Shown here piece by piece: positions 40,176 through 49,002 of a stretch of 54,760 bases of DNA. Position 1 is the stretch's first letter; each line of letters begins with the position of its first letter. Under the pieces are notes generated by a model. That model saw nothing but the letters and a program-made list of their open reading frames with translations. It ran no database searches and was not told the DNA's origin. Source of the DNA: Woeseiaceae bacterium (GTDB lineage Bacteria > Pseudomonadota > Gammaproteobacteria > Steroidobacterales > Woeseiaceae); contig JANQMR010000008.1 in NCBI GenBank assembly GCA_028279985.1, positions 1-54,760 on the forward strand, written 5' to 3'. Made by a program: the position numbers and the translations under genes.

Positions 40176-41894
40176 ATGACCGAAGCGATCGGCGGTTACA
40201 TTTTCTATGAGATCGCGGCGCTTCTGGTCCTGGCCGCCGCAGTCGGCGCCGTCGGTCTGCTGCTGCGCCAGCCCCTGATCGTGAGCTTCATCGCCGTCGG
40301 TATCCTGGCCGGACCGTCGGTACTGGACATTGCCCGGTCCGACGAACACATCGACCTGCTCGCGGAACTCGGTATCTCGGTGCTGCTTTTCCTGGTCGGG
40401 CTCAAGCTCGATCTCAAGCTCGTCCGAACCCTGGGGCCCGTGGCGCTGATGACCGGGCTCGGTCAGGTGGCCTTCACGACGATTTTCGGATTTCTGATCG
40501 GCATGGCGCTGGGCCTCGGCGTCACGACCAGCCTGTATGTCGCCATAGCGCTCACCTTTTCCTCGACGATCATCATCGTAAAACTATTGAGCGAAAAACG
40601 GGAAATCGACTCGCTGCACGGCCGCATCGCGCTCGGTTTTCTGATCGTGCAAGACCTGGTCGTCGTACTCGCCATGATCGTGCTTTCCGCCGTCGGCGTC
40701 GGCGCCGCCGGCGATTCGGCGCTTACCGACGTACTGCTCGTGTTCGGATACGGCGCCGCAATGTTGGTGGCGGTCGGGCTTTTTATGCGTTTTCTCGCCA
40801 ACCCGCTGGTCGAGCGCCTGTCCCGCGCCCCGGAGCTGCTGGTCTCTTTTGCAATCGGCTGGGCGACCCTGCTGGCCGCGGTGGGTTACTACCTGGGCTT
40901 CGGCAAGGAGCTCGGCGGCCTCCTGGCCGGCGTTTCGCTGGCCTCGACGCCGTTTCGCGAAGCCATCGCCGCGCGGCTCGCCTCGCTGCGCGATTTCCTG
41001 TTGCTGTTCTTTTTCATCGCGCTGGGCGCGTCGCTGGACCTGTCGGTCCTCGGCGCCAGCATCATGGCCGCGATCCTGTTCTCGCTGTTCGTGCTGATCG
41101 GCAATCCGCTGATCGTGCTCGCGATCATGGGCACGATGGGATATCGCAAGCGCACCGGCTTCCTGGCCGGCCTGACGGTTGCGCAGATCAGCGAGTTCTC
41201 GCTGATCTTCATGGCGATGGGGGTCTCGCTGGGGCATGTCAGCGATCAGGCGCTCGGTCTGGTCACGCTGGTCGGACTGATCACGATCGCCGCCTCGACT
41301 TACATGATCACCTACTCTCACCAACTCTACGCCTGGGTCGAGCCGTCACTCGGCGTGTTCGAACGCCGATCTGCGGGGACGATCGAGGACGCCGTTCCCA
41401 CTACCGAAGACGCTTGCGACATCGTGATCTTCGGCCTGGGCCGTTACGGCCTGGGGATTGCCCGGGCGCTGAAAGACGCCGGACTGCGCGTGCTCGGCGT
41501 CGATTTCAATCCGGTCGCGGTACGCCATGCGCGGACTTTTGGATTCGATGTCGTGTTCGGAGATGCGACCGATCCGGAGCTGGTGGCTCACCTGCCGCTG
41601 GGGAACGCCGCCTGGGCCGTTTCCGCCGTGCCGGAGCAGGAGACGGGAATCACCCACGACGATCCGACCCGGTCGCTGATCGGTTCGCTGGCGGACCTCG
41701 GATTCGAAGGGCGGGTCGCCGTCACGGCGCACTCCGACGCGACCGCAAGCAGGCTTGAAGCATCCGGGGTCGATCTCGTCCTGCTGCCGTTTCGCGATGC
41801 GGCGTCCCGCGCGGCCGCGCTCGTGCTGAGCGGTGCATCGTCGCCGACGACCGAAACCGCCGATCCACAAGGACAGAAAAACTTCGCGACGTAA
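40176..41894 (+). CDS. CPA2-family monovalent cation:proton antiporter with RCK domain
   Basis: This 572-residue protein resembles KefB/KefC and other CPA2 exchangers. About 12-13 TM helices span residues 10-385 (for example GILAGPSVLDIA, ELGISVLLFLVGLKLDLKLV, SFAIGWATLLAAVGYYLGFGKELGGLLAGVSLA). A cytoplasmic RCK_N/TrkA-N domain follows with the Rossmann motif IVIFGLGRYGLGIARAL and an acidic strand end, VLGVDFN. The RCK part ends after about 150 residues with no second RCK_C lobe. It likely exports K+ or Na+ for H+ under pH or electrophile stress. The ion cannot be determined from the sequence. It is divergent from the S46 peptidase and 77 bp before the CNNM-family gene. Confidence 0.92.
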   Translation: MTEAIGGYIFYEIAALLVLAAAVGAVGLLLRQPLIVSFIAVGILAGPSVLDIARSDEHIDLLAELGISVLLFLVGLKLDLKLVRTLGPVALMTGLGQVAFTTIFGFLIGMALGLGVTTSLYVAIALTFSSTIIIVKLLSEKREIDSLHGRIALGFLIVQDLVVVLAMIVLSAVGVGAAGDSALTDVLLVFGYGAAMLVAVGLFMRFLANPLVERLSRAPELLVSFAIGWATLLAAVGYYLGFGKELGGLLAGVSLASTPFREAIAARLASLRDFLLLFFFIALGASLDLSVLGASIMAAILFSLFVLIGNPLIVLAIMGTMGYRKRTGFLAGLTVAQISEFSLIFMAMGVSLGHVSDQALGLVTLVGLITIAASTYMITYSHQLYAWVEPSLGVFERRSAGTIEDAVPTTEDACDIVIFGLGRYGLGIARALKDAGLRVLGVDFNPVAVRHARTFGFDVVFGDATDPELVAHLPLGNAAWAVSAVPEQETGITHDDPTRSLIGSLADLGFEGRVAVTAHSDATASRLEASGVDLVLLPFRDAASRAAALVLSGASSPTTETADPQGQKNFAT

Positions 41895-41971
41895 CGAAAC
41901 CGCCGGACGGCGAGCGCGGACGCGGCAGTGACCGCGTACACTGTACGCCGGGTTATGTATTCGGAGCTGTC

Positions 41972-43201
41972 ATGCTGCTTTTCGTCACCGCGGTCGGCGT
42001 CGTGCTCGTCGTCTCGTTCCTGTGTTCGATTTTCGAATCCGTCCTGTTATCGGTGACGCGACCGCAAATCGAGGTCCTGGCCCGCGACGGCCGCCGCGCC
42101 GGTTCGCTGCTGGCGAGCTTCAAAGACAACATGGACGTGCCGATCGCGGCGATTCTGATCCTGAATACGGCCGCGCATACGATCGGCGCGGCGGTGGCCG
42201 GTGCGAGCTACGCCGCCGTTTTCGGCGCGAGTACGCTGTGGCTGTTCTCGATTCTATTCACCCTCGCCGTGCTGTTGTTTACGGAGATCATTCCGAAGAC
42301 GCTGGGCGTTTCCTATGCGCCCGTGCTCGCCACCCCGGTCGCGCACGGCATCCGCTGGCTGATCGTGTTGCTGCGACCGCTGGTGGCCTTGAGCGAACGG
42401 GTCTCCCGGTCGCTACGCGGCGACGCCGGCGTGCCGGTGACGTCGCCGGAGGAAATCCGGCTCTTGGCTTTGCTCGGCCGCAGCGAGGGCGTCGTCGGCA
42501 GGCGTGCCGCCGGCATGATCGTCGGCGCGACCCACCTCAATCACCTGCGCGCTCAGGACGTCGTGCTGCCGCGCGAACAAGTCAAGTTCCTGGCCGGGAC
42601 CATGAGCAAGGACGAGGCCCTGGCCATGGTGCGCGAGACCGGTCACAGCCGATTCCCGTATTCGCCGACCGGTGAGATCGACGACGTAGCGGGCGTCGTT
42701 TTCGTCAAGGAGTTACTCCACTGGCTGTTGTTGCACGAGGACGGCGTCATCGACTGGGAGTCTCTGCGCCAGGACGCGCTGATCGTGCCCGAAAGCTTGT
42801 CGCTGCCGCGACTGCTTCGAACGTTCCAGGACAGCCACCGCCACCTTGCAATCGTCGTCGACGAGTACGGCAGCGTCAGGGGCATCGCCACGCTCGAGGA
42901 CGTGCTGGAAGAGATCGTGGGCGACATCCACGATGAAAGCGACCGGCCCGTCAAGGATATCGTCGAACGCGACGACGGCGCCCTGCAGGTTCAGGCCTCG
43001 GTCGATCTACGCAAGCTTTCCGCAGCGCTCGGCATCTCGTGGGAACCGGAAGACGAGGTATCGACGGCCGGCGGCCTGGTCACGGAAACGCTGGAGCGAA
43101 TTCCTTCCGTCGGCGATTCGATCGCCTGGAACGGCTACCGGATCACCGTCCTGCGAGCCGATCGGAAACGCGCGAAGTTGCTTTCCGTCGAGAAGATGTA
43201 A
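41972..43201 (+). CDS. CNNM/CorC-family protein (DUF21, CBS pair, transporter-associated domain)
   Basis: The 409-residue protein has a DUF21 membrane domain with TM helices at about 1-20, 60-80, 92-115 and 123-140. Two CBS domains follow (about 190-310, including HSRFPYSPTG and HLAIVVDEYGSVRGIATLEDVLEEIVGDIHDE), then the C-terminal CorC_HlyC fold (DGALQVQASVDLRKLSAAL). Members are linked to Mg2+/Co2+ efflux or resistance. The ATG has GGAG upstream. It follows the antiporter on the same strand, perhaps as an ion-homeostasis pair, and converges on the six-TM ABC protein. Confidence 0.93.
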   Translation: MLLFVTAVGVVLVVSFLCSIFESVLLSVTRPQIEVLARDGRRAGSLLASFKDNMDVPIAAILILNTAAHTIGAAVAGASYAAVFGASTLWLFSILFTLAVLLFTEIIPKTLGVSYAPVLATPVAHGIRWLIVLLRPLVALSERVSRSLRGDAGVPVTSPEEIRLLALLGRSEGVVGRRAAGMIVGATHLNHLRAQDVVLPREQVKFLAGTMSKDEALAMVRETGHSRFPYSPTGEIDDVAGVVFVKELLHWLLLHEDGVIDWESLRQDALIVPESLSLPRLLRTFQDSHRHLAIVVDEYGSVRGIATLEDVLEEIVGDIHDESDRPVKDIVERDDGALQVQASVDLRKLSAALGISWEPEDEVSTAGGLVTETLERIPSVGDSIAWNGYRITVLRADRKRAKLLSVEKM

Positions 43202-43240
43202 CGGCGGCACGCGCATACCGACGGGAATTCTCCCGGCTGC

Positions 43241-43268
43241 AATCTCCCGCTACCAATCACCCGCTACC
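43241..43268. repeat. 14-bp tandem duplication between convergent genes
   Basis: AATCTCCCGCTACC (43241-43254) and AATCACCCGCTACC (43255-43268) differ at one base. They lie 4 bp beyond the stop of the six-TM ABC gene. Confidence 0.85.
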
Positions 43269-43272
43269 TCGA

Positions 43273-44151
43273 CTACGAGGACGTCCCCGCGTCCGGCAGT
43301 CCCCCGGACGGGGCCTCGTTCAACCGTTCTCGAATCTCCCTCAGGCGCGACCACTGCTGCAGGACGACCGGCAGGGTGATACCGGAGTCGACCAACTCCC
43401 AGGAATAGCTGAGGATCGCGAAGATCATGCCGGCGGTCACGGCCGGTATGGTCGAAGCCAGCCACAAATTGGTCAGGACGAACGCGAACATCCCGACGAA
43501 CATGCCGGCATAGAGAAACACCTCAGTGTCCGACAAGCGCACTTCGCATTGACGCAGACGCTTGAGGTGCGCCAGCAAAGATGCAGGCTTTCGCCGCTGC
43601 AGCACGGCGACCTGCTGTTCCGTTTGCGTATTGAGATCGCCATTCAGCCGATAGAAGCGGCGATGGAAGAGAGCGTAGACGATCGCAAGACCCGCGATGA
43701 CGGCAAGCGCGCTGAAGCCGAGCCGGCTGTCGAAGGTCCACAAGATCGCGATGCTCACGACCACCTGAATCACGGCCGTGAGCAGATCCGGCACATGCTC
43801 CTCCAGAAAATCCACCATCTCGCGGCTCATGTCCAAACGTGCGTTGACTTGCGACACCGGTCGATCTCCGATGCGGTTCACGACCTCGGCCCCGAAGCGA
43901 ACGCGCATGGTGCCGTAACAACGCGTGTCGTAGGCGCGCCGGACGCTGGCGACGAGGATCAGCGCCGTCATGACCCCGGCGATCTCCCACAATGCCCCAG
44001 GCTGGTTACCCAGCAATGCATCGATGGCCCGCCCGATGAATAACGGTATCAGTGCAAGCAAGGTGTTTTCGATCGCCACCAGCAGCCAGGTTACGACGAC
44101 CGGCCACCGGTGATACCGGAACAACAGTGCGACATCGAGCGTACCCTGCAT
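43273..44151 (-). CDS. ABC-exporter six-TM domain protein lacking an ATPase domain
   Basis: The 292-residue product has the six-helix membrane fold of type-1 ABC exporters (VVVTWLLVAIENTLLALIPLFIGRAID, IAGVMTALILVASVRR, DLLTAVIQVVVSIAILW, SALAVIAGLAIVYAL, EVFLYAGMFVGMFAFVL, TAGMIFAILSYSWELV). It stops after the last helix and coupling region, with no Walker A, ABC signature or Walker B. ATG at 44151 is chosen for the upstream GAGGTAGG; an ATG at 44202 would add 17 residues without a good ribosome site. Stand-alone six-TM proteins of this kind exist as a small family. It is divergent from a TetR gene, across a likely operator, so expression is probably TetR-controlled. Confidence 0.85.
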   Translation of the reverse strand: MQGTLDVALLFRYHRWPVVVTWLLVAIENTLLALIPLFIGRAIDALLGNQPGALWEIAGVMTALILVASVRRAYDTRCYGTMRVRFGAEVVNRIGDRPVSQVNARLDMSREMVDFLEEHVPDLLTAVIQVVVSIAILWTFDSRLGFSALAVIAGLAIVYALFHRRFYRLNGDLNTQTEQQVAVLQRRKPASLLAHLKRLRQCEVRLSDTEVFLYAGMFVGMFAFVLTNLWLASTIPAVTAGMIFAILSYSWELVDSGITLPVVLQQWSRLREIRERLNEAPSGGLPDAGTSS

Positions 44152-44230
44152 GATCGACCTACCTCGAAACGACGACGGCGTGTTTACGCACACTTCATCC
44201 ATGTGCTTGACGCTGGCGCAGCGGGTTTAT

Positions 44231-44258
44231 TAATATAACGAATGATCGTTCTATATTA
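44231..44258. promoter_or_regulatory. Probable TetR operator between divergent genes
   Basis: AACGA-ATGA-TCGTT (44237-44250) is a perfect dyad nested in TAATATA ... TATATTA (44231-44237 and 44252-44258), offset by one base. It lies in the 130-bp A/T-rich gap between the TetR gene and the six-TM ABC gene, 24 bp before the TetR GTG. Confidence 0.75.
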
Positions 44259-44281
44259 GAGCCGAGCAGGATTACCGTCAA

Positions 44282-44881
44282 GTGCCCAGGAAAAAAGACG
44301 AGGCCTTACACGCCGCCCGCGAACGGCAAATACTGGATGCCGCCAAGACGTGTTTCATCGCCCATGGCTTTCATCGGACATCCATGCGCCAGATACTGAA
44401 CAAGGCCGGTATCAGCTCGGGCGGTGCGTACAACTACTTCTCCAGCAAGGACGACATCGTCAAAGCGCTCGTCGAGGCAGAACGCGCGGACTTGGACCTG
44501 CTCCTCAAGCACTTGACGGAAAACGACGATCCCCTGCTCGGTATCGCACAACTGGTTTACGATTCGATCGGCTACTACAGCCGCGACGACGCGGTGCTCG
44601 CTGCCGAGATCTACGCCGAATCATGCCGCAATGCAGCGATCGACGAGGTGATACGGGCGAATACCGAGAGGATGAGCCGGCTGCTTCACGAAACGATGTC
44701 GCGCGGCAAAAGAACCGGAGCGATCACGGCACGACACTCAGCCTCCGAACTGACCGAATGGGTGCTTGCTCTCATCGACGGCTACGTCGGTCGGATTGCC
44801 GCGAGCCCCGGTCTCAAACCGAGGAACGCGGCACGAATGGCAAAACACGCCGTCGTCGAGCTGCTAGGGCATGCAAAGTGA
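44282..44881 (+). CDS. TetR/AcrR-family transcriptional regulator
   Basis: The 199-residue repressor has an N-terminal helix-turn-helix typical of TetR (RERQILDAAKTCFIAHGFHRTSMRQILNKAGISSGGAYNYFSSKDDIVKALV). A helical ligand-binding domain follows, with Cys and Tyr residues (YYSRDDAVLAAEIYAESCRN). The start is GTG at 44282. It is divergent from the six-TM ABC gene with a dyad between, the usual arrangement for self- and neighbour-regulation. It ends two bases from the convergent end of the TonB receptor gene. The ligand is unknown. Confidence 0.92.
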   Translation: MPRKKDEALHAARERQILDAAKTCFIAHGFHRTSMRQILNKAGISSGGAYNYFSSKDDIVKALVEAERADLDLLLKHLTENDDPLLGIAQLVYDSIGYYSRDDAVLAAEIYAESCRNAAIDEVIRANTERMSRLLHETMSRGKRTGAITARHSASELTEWVLALIDGYVGRIAASPGLKPRNAARMAKHAVVELLGHAK

Positions 44882-44882
44882 G

Positions 44883-47198
44883 CTAGAAGTTGACGTTCAG
44901 GCTGACGCCGATGAACCGCGAATCTCCTGCCGAGCTGAAACCATCTGCCCTCGTTCTGGTGAGGTACTGCTTATCCAGCAGATTCCTGCCGTAGAGTCCA
45001 ATCGACCAGTTGTCGCGAAAATAGGTAATCTCGCCGTCGACCAGGAAATAGGAAGGGTTCAGCTCCTCGGACAGATTCCTTTCACTGTAGTAAAACTCGT
45101 CAGTGAAAGAACCGGACAACTGAATGTCCCAGTTGTCGGCTATCGAATACTGTCCGCCAAACGAACCTGTCCACGCCGGCACCAGCGGAAATTCATTGCC
45201 TTGATTACTCTCTCCTGCCACAGCCCCGACACTTTGAACGTCCTCTTCAATCTCCGTACCGGTGTAGCCTACGTTCAGGAAAAGGCTCAGCTTATCCGTT
45301 GCCTCGTACACGGTTTCGATTTCACCGCCGTAGAGCGATGCTTCCCCGACGTTGTCGACACGCGCATTACCCGTAAAGGTTTGAAAATCGAAGACAAAAC
45401 TGAATAGCTGCATGTCGGTGTATTCGGTGTAGAACACGTTGGCGTTAAATGTCAGACGGCCATCGAAGTTGAGGGAGCGGTATGAGAACTCATAGTTCGT
45501 CGTGAACTCCGGCTCGAAGGTCAGAACGTCTCCGGTACCGAAGTCCAGAAACGCACCGCCGGCTCGGTAAGCGCGCTGCACCGTAAGGCCCACGCTCTTG
45601 TATTCCTCGAAGCTGTAGACGAGCCCCGCCTTGGGCAGCGGCTCATTGGTGCTGTGCTCGTTACCGGTCGTCGGCGAACGGAACTCCCGATCTTCGTTGT
45701 CATACCTGAGCCCGAAGACGCCCGTCCATTTGTCGTTGAAGTCGAATTCCAGCTCGCTGAAAACCGCCTTGTTGGTCGACTTGGTCGTCTCGGTAAAGAC
45801 CAGCGGATCGGTCGTAGACCGGGTCGAACCCGATTCGGCATCATGATCTGCGAAATACAATCCACTGACCCAGCGAATGTTGTCACCGTCATAGTAGAGC
45901 TTGAGCTCTTGAGTGACGCCTTCCGAGAATCGGCCGCCGATGACAGTCATCTGCGAAAACGGATTCGGGTTGGAAGGGTCGCCTATCTGTTCGGCAAACC
46001 AATCGGTCTCGATCCGGGCCGTTTCCGATTCGAGGGCCCATCGCTCGCTCAGATCGTAGTTGAGCAGAAGCGAAACCGTATCCGTCTCGGCCCACCGATC
46101 TTGTCTATGGGTATTCACTCGTCGCTCCGGCCATTCATCCGGCAGAATACTCTGCGCTGCGAGGAAATTTTCCGTATAACCGTAGGACAAGATGGCATCG
46201 AAGTCGTCGTCATTGTTGTAGCGCAACTTGGCACGGTAAGTTTGTAATGCACCGTCCCCGATTTCTTCGCCGGTAATGTAGTGCTGGATATCGCCGTCGT
46301 TTTCGTAGTCCTCCGCCGATAACCTGAAAGCCCAGCTTTCCGCAAATGGCACATTCAAGGCGCCGGCGAACCGGCTTTCATCAAAAGAGCCGATATCCAC
46401 GCGGGCCTTGGCTTCGAATCCGTCGACAGGATCCTTGCTGCGCATGATGATCGCTCCGGCCAACGCGTTTTGACCTTGCTGCGTCGATTGAGGACCCCGC
46501 AGTATTTCAACCTGCTCCAGATCCCAAACGCTAGCCGGGCCCTGTCGAATCGCCTGAAAATCGTTCACCGTCACGCCATCGATCTTGTAGCTGATGGCGT
46601 TGCCTCCGGAGAGGTTCTGGCCCTGAGTTTTGACGCCGCGAATCACGAAGCCGAAGCCGCCGGGCTCCATGCTGACGTTGGGCAGTCTCTCGATAACGTC
46701 GTACAGATCCCTGTTGATCCCCTGCTCGAGCTCTTCGCCGCCGAGGACGGAAACACTGGCATGGGTATCCTGCAGCGATCTGTCGAGTAGCTGTCCCCTT
46801 ACCACGATCTCGTCGATCGACGGGTCGGCCAGAATGCCCTCACGCGCCGAGCCCGGGGCAGCGACCTGACCCCGGCGAAGCGCGAAACTCCTGTCGTTGA
46901 CAGTGACGAGCTCGAGGCCCGTACCCGCCACCATTTGCCGGAGCGCGGCCTGCGCGGTCTTCCCGCCGCTGACTGCGTTGCTGTCGACACCGCGGATCGC
47001 ATCCGAGTCGGCCGCGACCTGCCGGCCCGTCGCACGACTGAAATCGACCAGCGCCTGGGAGAGCGGCTTGGCCTGGATATCGAAGTCGAACAGTTTGCCT
47101 TCAGCGTCTTGCGCATGTGCAGGCAAAATCCATCCAAGGCCCAAGACAAGGACAAGCGCCTGTAAAACTCTGCAATTTCTTCTCACGGCTCCAAACAC
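44883..47198 (-). CDS. TonB-dependent receptor with STN signalling domain
   Basis: The 771-residue receptor has a signal peptide (residues 1-29, ending ILPAHAQ). An N-terminal secretin/TonB STN domain follows (FDFDIQAKPLSQALVDFSRATGRQVAADS ... LRQMVAGTGLELVTVNDRSFALR, about 35-108). A plug (VSVLGGEELEQGINRDLYDVIERLPNVSMEPGGFGFVIRGV) and a barrel ending in SLNVNF complete it. STN-bearing receptors signal through FecR to a FecI sigma factor, whose genes lie just upstream, so this is a FecA-type transducer. The ligand is probably a siderophore or other iron chelate, inferred from the Fur boxes. It starts at a GTG with AGGAG upstream. Confidence 0.93.
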   Translation of the reverse strand: MFGAVRRNCRVLQALVLVLGLGWILPAHAQDAEGKLFDFDIQAKPLSQALVDFSRATGRQVAADSDAIRGVDSNAVSGGKTAQAALRQMVAGTGLELVTVNDRSFALRRGQVAAPGSAREGILADPSIDEIVVRGQLLDRSLQDTHASVSVLGGEELEQGINRDLYDVIERLPNVSMEPGGFGFVIRGVKTQGQNLSGGNAISYKIDGVTVNDFQAIRQGPASVWDLEQVEILRGPQSTQQGQNALAGAIIMRSKDPVDGFEAKARVDIGSFDESRFAGALNVPFAESWAFRLSAEDYENDGDIQHYITGEEIGDGALQTYRAKLRYNNDDDFDAILSYGYTENFLAAQSILPDEWPERRVNTHRQDRWAETDTVSLLLNYDLSERWALESETARIETDWFAEQIGDPSNPNPFSQMTVIGGRFSEGVTQELKLYYDGDNIRWVSGLYFADHDAESGSTRSTTDPLVFTETTKSTNKAVFSELEFDFNDKWTGVFGLRYDNEDREFRSPTTGNEHSTNEPLPKAGLVYSFEEYKSVGLTVQRAYRAGGAFLDFGTGDVLTFEPEFTTNYEFSYRSLNFDGRLTFNANVFYTEYTDMQLFSFVFDFQTFTGNARVDNVGEASLYGGEIETVYEATDKLSLFLNVGYTGTEIEEDVQSVGAVAGESNQGNEFPLVPAWTGSFGGQYSIADNWDIQLSGSFTDEFYYSERNLSEELNPSYFLVDGEITYFRDNWSIGLYGRNLLDKQYLTRTRADGFSSAGDSRFIGVSLNVNF

Positions 47199-47296
47199 GA
47201 ACTGACTCCTTTATGACAGAAGGCACCGATGTTTCAGCGCCTCTACCTATAAAACGGATGTCGAAGTGCGGGACCGTATGTTTTGCGGAAAGTTTG

Positions 47297-48337
47297 TCAG
47301 GGGCGCCGGGGGCGAGCGAATCGCAGTCGAAGCTGATTGCCGGCGGCATGGCCGATTTCGAGGCGGTGGGTCTCGAGAATCGTAACCAGCGCCTCGTCGG
47401 CCTGATCGATGAAAAACACCCCGGAGACCAGGCCGGAGTAACCGGCGATCTCGGTCGTATCCAACCGGTAGCGCGTGTACGGCTCGAGCTCTGAAAGAGC
47501 ATCCAGCAGTGGGCGATCGTCGAAGACGAGCATCCCGTCCCGCCATTGGCCGATCTCGTCGAGAGAACGCCGGGAAACCGCGCTCATGCCCCCATCTTCG
47601 ACGCTTACCGTTTGCGACGCGTTGAGGGTTGCTTCCGACGCAGCAGGAGCCGCCACCATTGCCACCATAACCTGCCCCTCCAGCACGGCAACCTCGACCC
47701 GGCCGGCGCGCTGGCGGTTGACGACGAACTCGGTGCCCGTCACCGTCGTCCGGACACCGCCAGCGTTGACAAAGAACGGGCGATCGGAATCCGGCGCGAC
47801 TCGGAACGCCGCGATACCCCGGTTCAGCGTCACCGTTCGTTGCGTCGCGGAGAGCTCGGTATCCAGCTCCGATTGCCAACCGAGCCAAACCGTCGAACCG
47901 TCACTCAAAACGACCTCACGCTGCTCGCGCCATCCGGTGCCGAAGGTCTCTTCAGCGACCGGTGCCACCGACTCGACTTCCGCGATCGCAGGCGGCGCGT
48001 CAACCAAGGCGCCGGAGAACGTCCAAAACACGGCTGCTCCGGCGAGCACGGCAAGTGAAGCGGTAACCGCTACCCGGTTTTCGGCAAATCGGGTCCACCA
48101 CAAGTCCAGACGGAACCACAGGGCTCGCGAAAGCGCGCGCCGAGGCCGGTAGAGTTGTTTGGACAAGTCCAGAAACCGTTCCGCTTGACACACGACGGCT
48201 TCGTGCGCGGGAGAGCGGTTGCGGAAGACTTCGAGCGCGGCGAGACTTTCCGGGCTCGGGCTCCGACGATGGGCTTCCAGTAGGTCCAGGCCCTCTACTT
48301 CGAGTCGTTCGGGTGGGGTCGGTTGAGTGGGTGGCAT
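47297..48337 (-). CDS. fecR: FecR-type anti-sigma/signal relay
   Basis: The 346-residue product has a cytoplasmic N-terminal DUF4880-like anti-sigma domain (LDLLEAHRRSPSPESLAALEVFRNRSPAHEAVVCQAERFLDL) and one TM helix (VAVTASLAVLAGAAVFWTFSGAL). A periplasmic FecR domain follows (TVWLGWQSELDTELSATQRTVTLNRGIAAFRVAPDSDRPFFVNAGGVRTTVTGTEFVV), then a C-terminal STN-like end (LLDALSELEPYTRYRLDTTEIAG). It would bind the receptor STN domain and control the FecI sigma factor. ATG at 48337 is favoured by domain position; an ATG at 48376 is possible, and neither has a strong ribosome site. It sits between the sigma factor and the receptor genes. Confidence 0.88.
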   Translation of the reverse strand: MPPTQPTPPERLEVEGLDLLEAHRRSPSPESLAALEVFRNRSPAHEAVVCQAERFLDLSKQLYRPRRALSRALWFRLDLWWTRFAENRVAVTASLAVLAGAAVFWTFSGALVDAPPAIAEVESVAPVAEETFGTGWREQREVVLSDGSTVWLGWQSELDTELSATQRTVTLNRGIAAFRVAPDSDRPFFVNAGGVRTTVTGTEFVVNRQRAGRVEVAVLEGQVMVAMVAAPAASEATLNASQTVSVEDGGMSAVSRRSLDEIGQWRDGMLVFDDRPLLDALSELEPYTRYRLDTTEIAGYSGLVSGVFFIDQADEALVTILETHRLEIGHAAGNQLRLRFARPRRP

Positions 48338-48414
48338 GCCGAATCGTCGCGTCCGTACTCCGGCCCTCTTATACATATAACGGTTGCCATCGTACCGACC
48401 CGTAACCGATCGGG

Positions 48415-48459
48415 CTAGTGTCCTATCTGATTCATTCGTTGAATCAGACAGGACACTAG
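48415..48459. repeat. Hairpin repeat (CTAGTGTCCT...AGGACACTAG), copy 2
   Basis: A 20-bp stem (48415-48434 with 48440-48459) has one mismatch and a TTCGT loop. It overlaps the TAG of the FecI gene and lies before fecR. It shares its loop and stem foot with the hairpin at 15112-15155, suggesting a dispersed family placed at gene ends. Confidence 0.82.
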
Positions 48460-48947
48460 CTTCGATCGAGATGCGCCTGAATTTGCGTGAAACAGTGACG
48501 TTTGGCCTTGGCCAAACGCTTCTCCACGGTGGATAGGCGCAGGCCCAAGGCCTCGGCAATCTCGGCACGAGGCTGGTCATCAACGTATGCCCGCACGAAG
48601 ATCTCCTGGTTCACGGAACTGAGTTTGGCGACGGCAGACTGCAAAGCCTCGAGAGCCTGGGTACCCGCAAGCCTGCGTTCCGGAGTTTGGTAGTCGACAG
48701 TATCGGCTTGCTCCGCGTACTGAACCTGATATTCGCGACGGGTCGTTTCGGCACGAACCGCATCGACAGCGGCACTCCGGAACATGGCAAAAAGGTAAGC
48801 GCGGCCCGGTTGCGTGCCCGATCTCACGAGCTTCTCGCCTACCGTCTGAATGACGTCATTCGCATCGTCCGTCGAGCCCAACCAGCGTTCGAGCTGCATT
48901 CGACCGGCTGACAAGCGGTCGCGTGTGAGGATGGCGTCCGTCGACAT
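48456..48947 (-). CDS. fecI: FecI-type ECF sigma factor
   Basis: The 163-residue sigma factor has region 2 (GSTDDANDVIQTVGEKLVRSGTQPGRAYLFAMFRSAAVDAVRAETTRR) and region 4 (VAKLSSVNQEIFVRAYVDDQPRAEIAEALGLRLSTVEKRLAKAKRHC). This is the layout of FecI-like iron-starvation sigma factors. ATG at 48947 is preferred; an upstream ATG (49025) would put the Fur box inside the gene. A perfect Fur box lies 37-55 bp upstream. It would drive the STN-receptor gene when FecR is signalled. The chain FecI-FecR-receptor is in operon order. Confidence 0.9.
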   Translation of the reverse strand: MSTDAILTRDRLSAGRMQLERWLGSTDDANDVIQTVGEKLVRSGTQPGRAYLFAMFRSAAVDAVRAETTRREYQVQYAEQADTVDYQTPERRLAGTQALEALQSAVAKLSSVNQEIFVRAYVDDQPRAEIAEALGLRLSTVEKRLAKAKRHCFTQIQAHLDRS

Positions 48948-48983
48948 GACACTCTGGCGCTGGTGGATCGTCGACGGAATTGT

Positions 48984-49002
48984 AATGCGAATCATTCGCA
49001 TT
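48984..49002. promoter_or_regulatory. Fur box, perfect 19-bp palindrome
   Basis: AATGCGAATCATTCGCATT is symmetric around its central C. It resembles the gammaproteobacterial Fur consensus (AATGATAATCATTATC/AATGAGAATCATTCTC type) and precedes fecI by 37 bp, so repression by iron-Fur is likely. Confidence 0.85.

Noticed and set aside
39936..40349. 137-codon minus-strand frame ahead of the antiporter
   Set aside because: It overlaps the antiporter N-terminus in antisense and lacks coding character.
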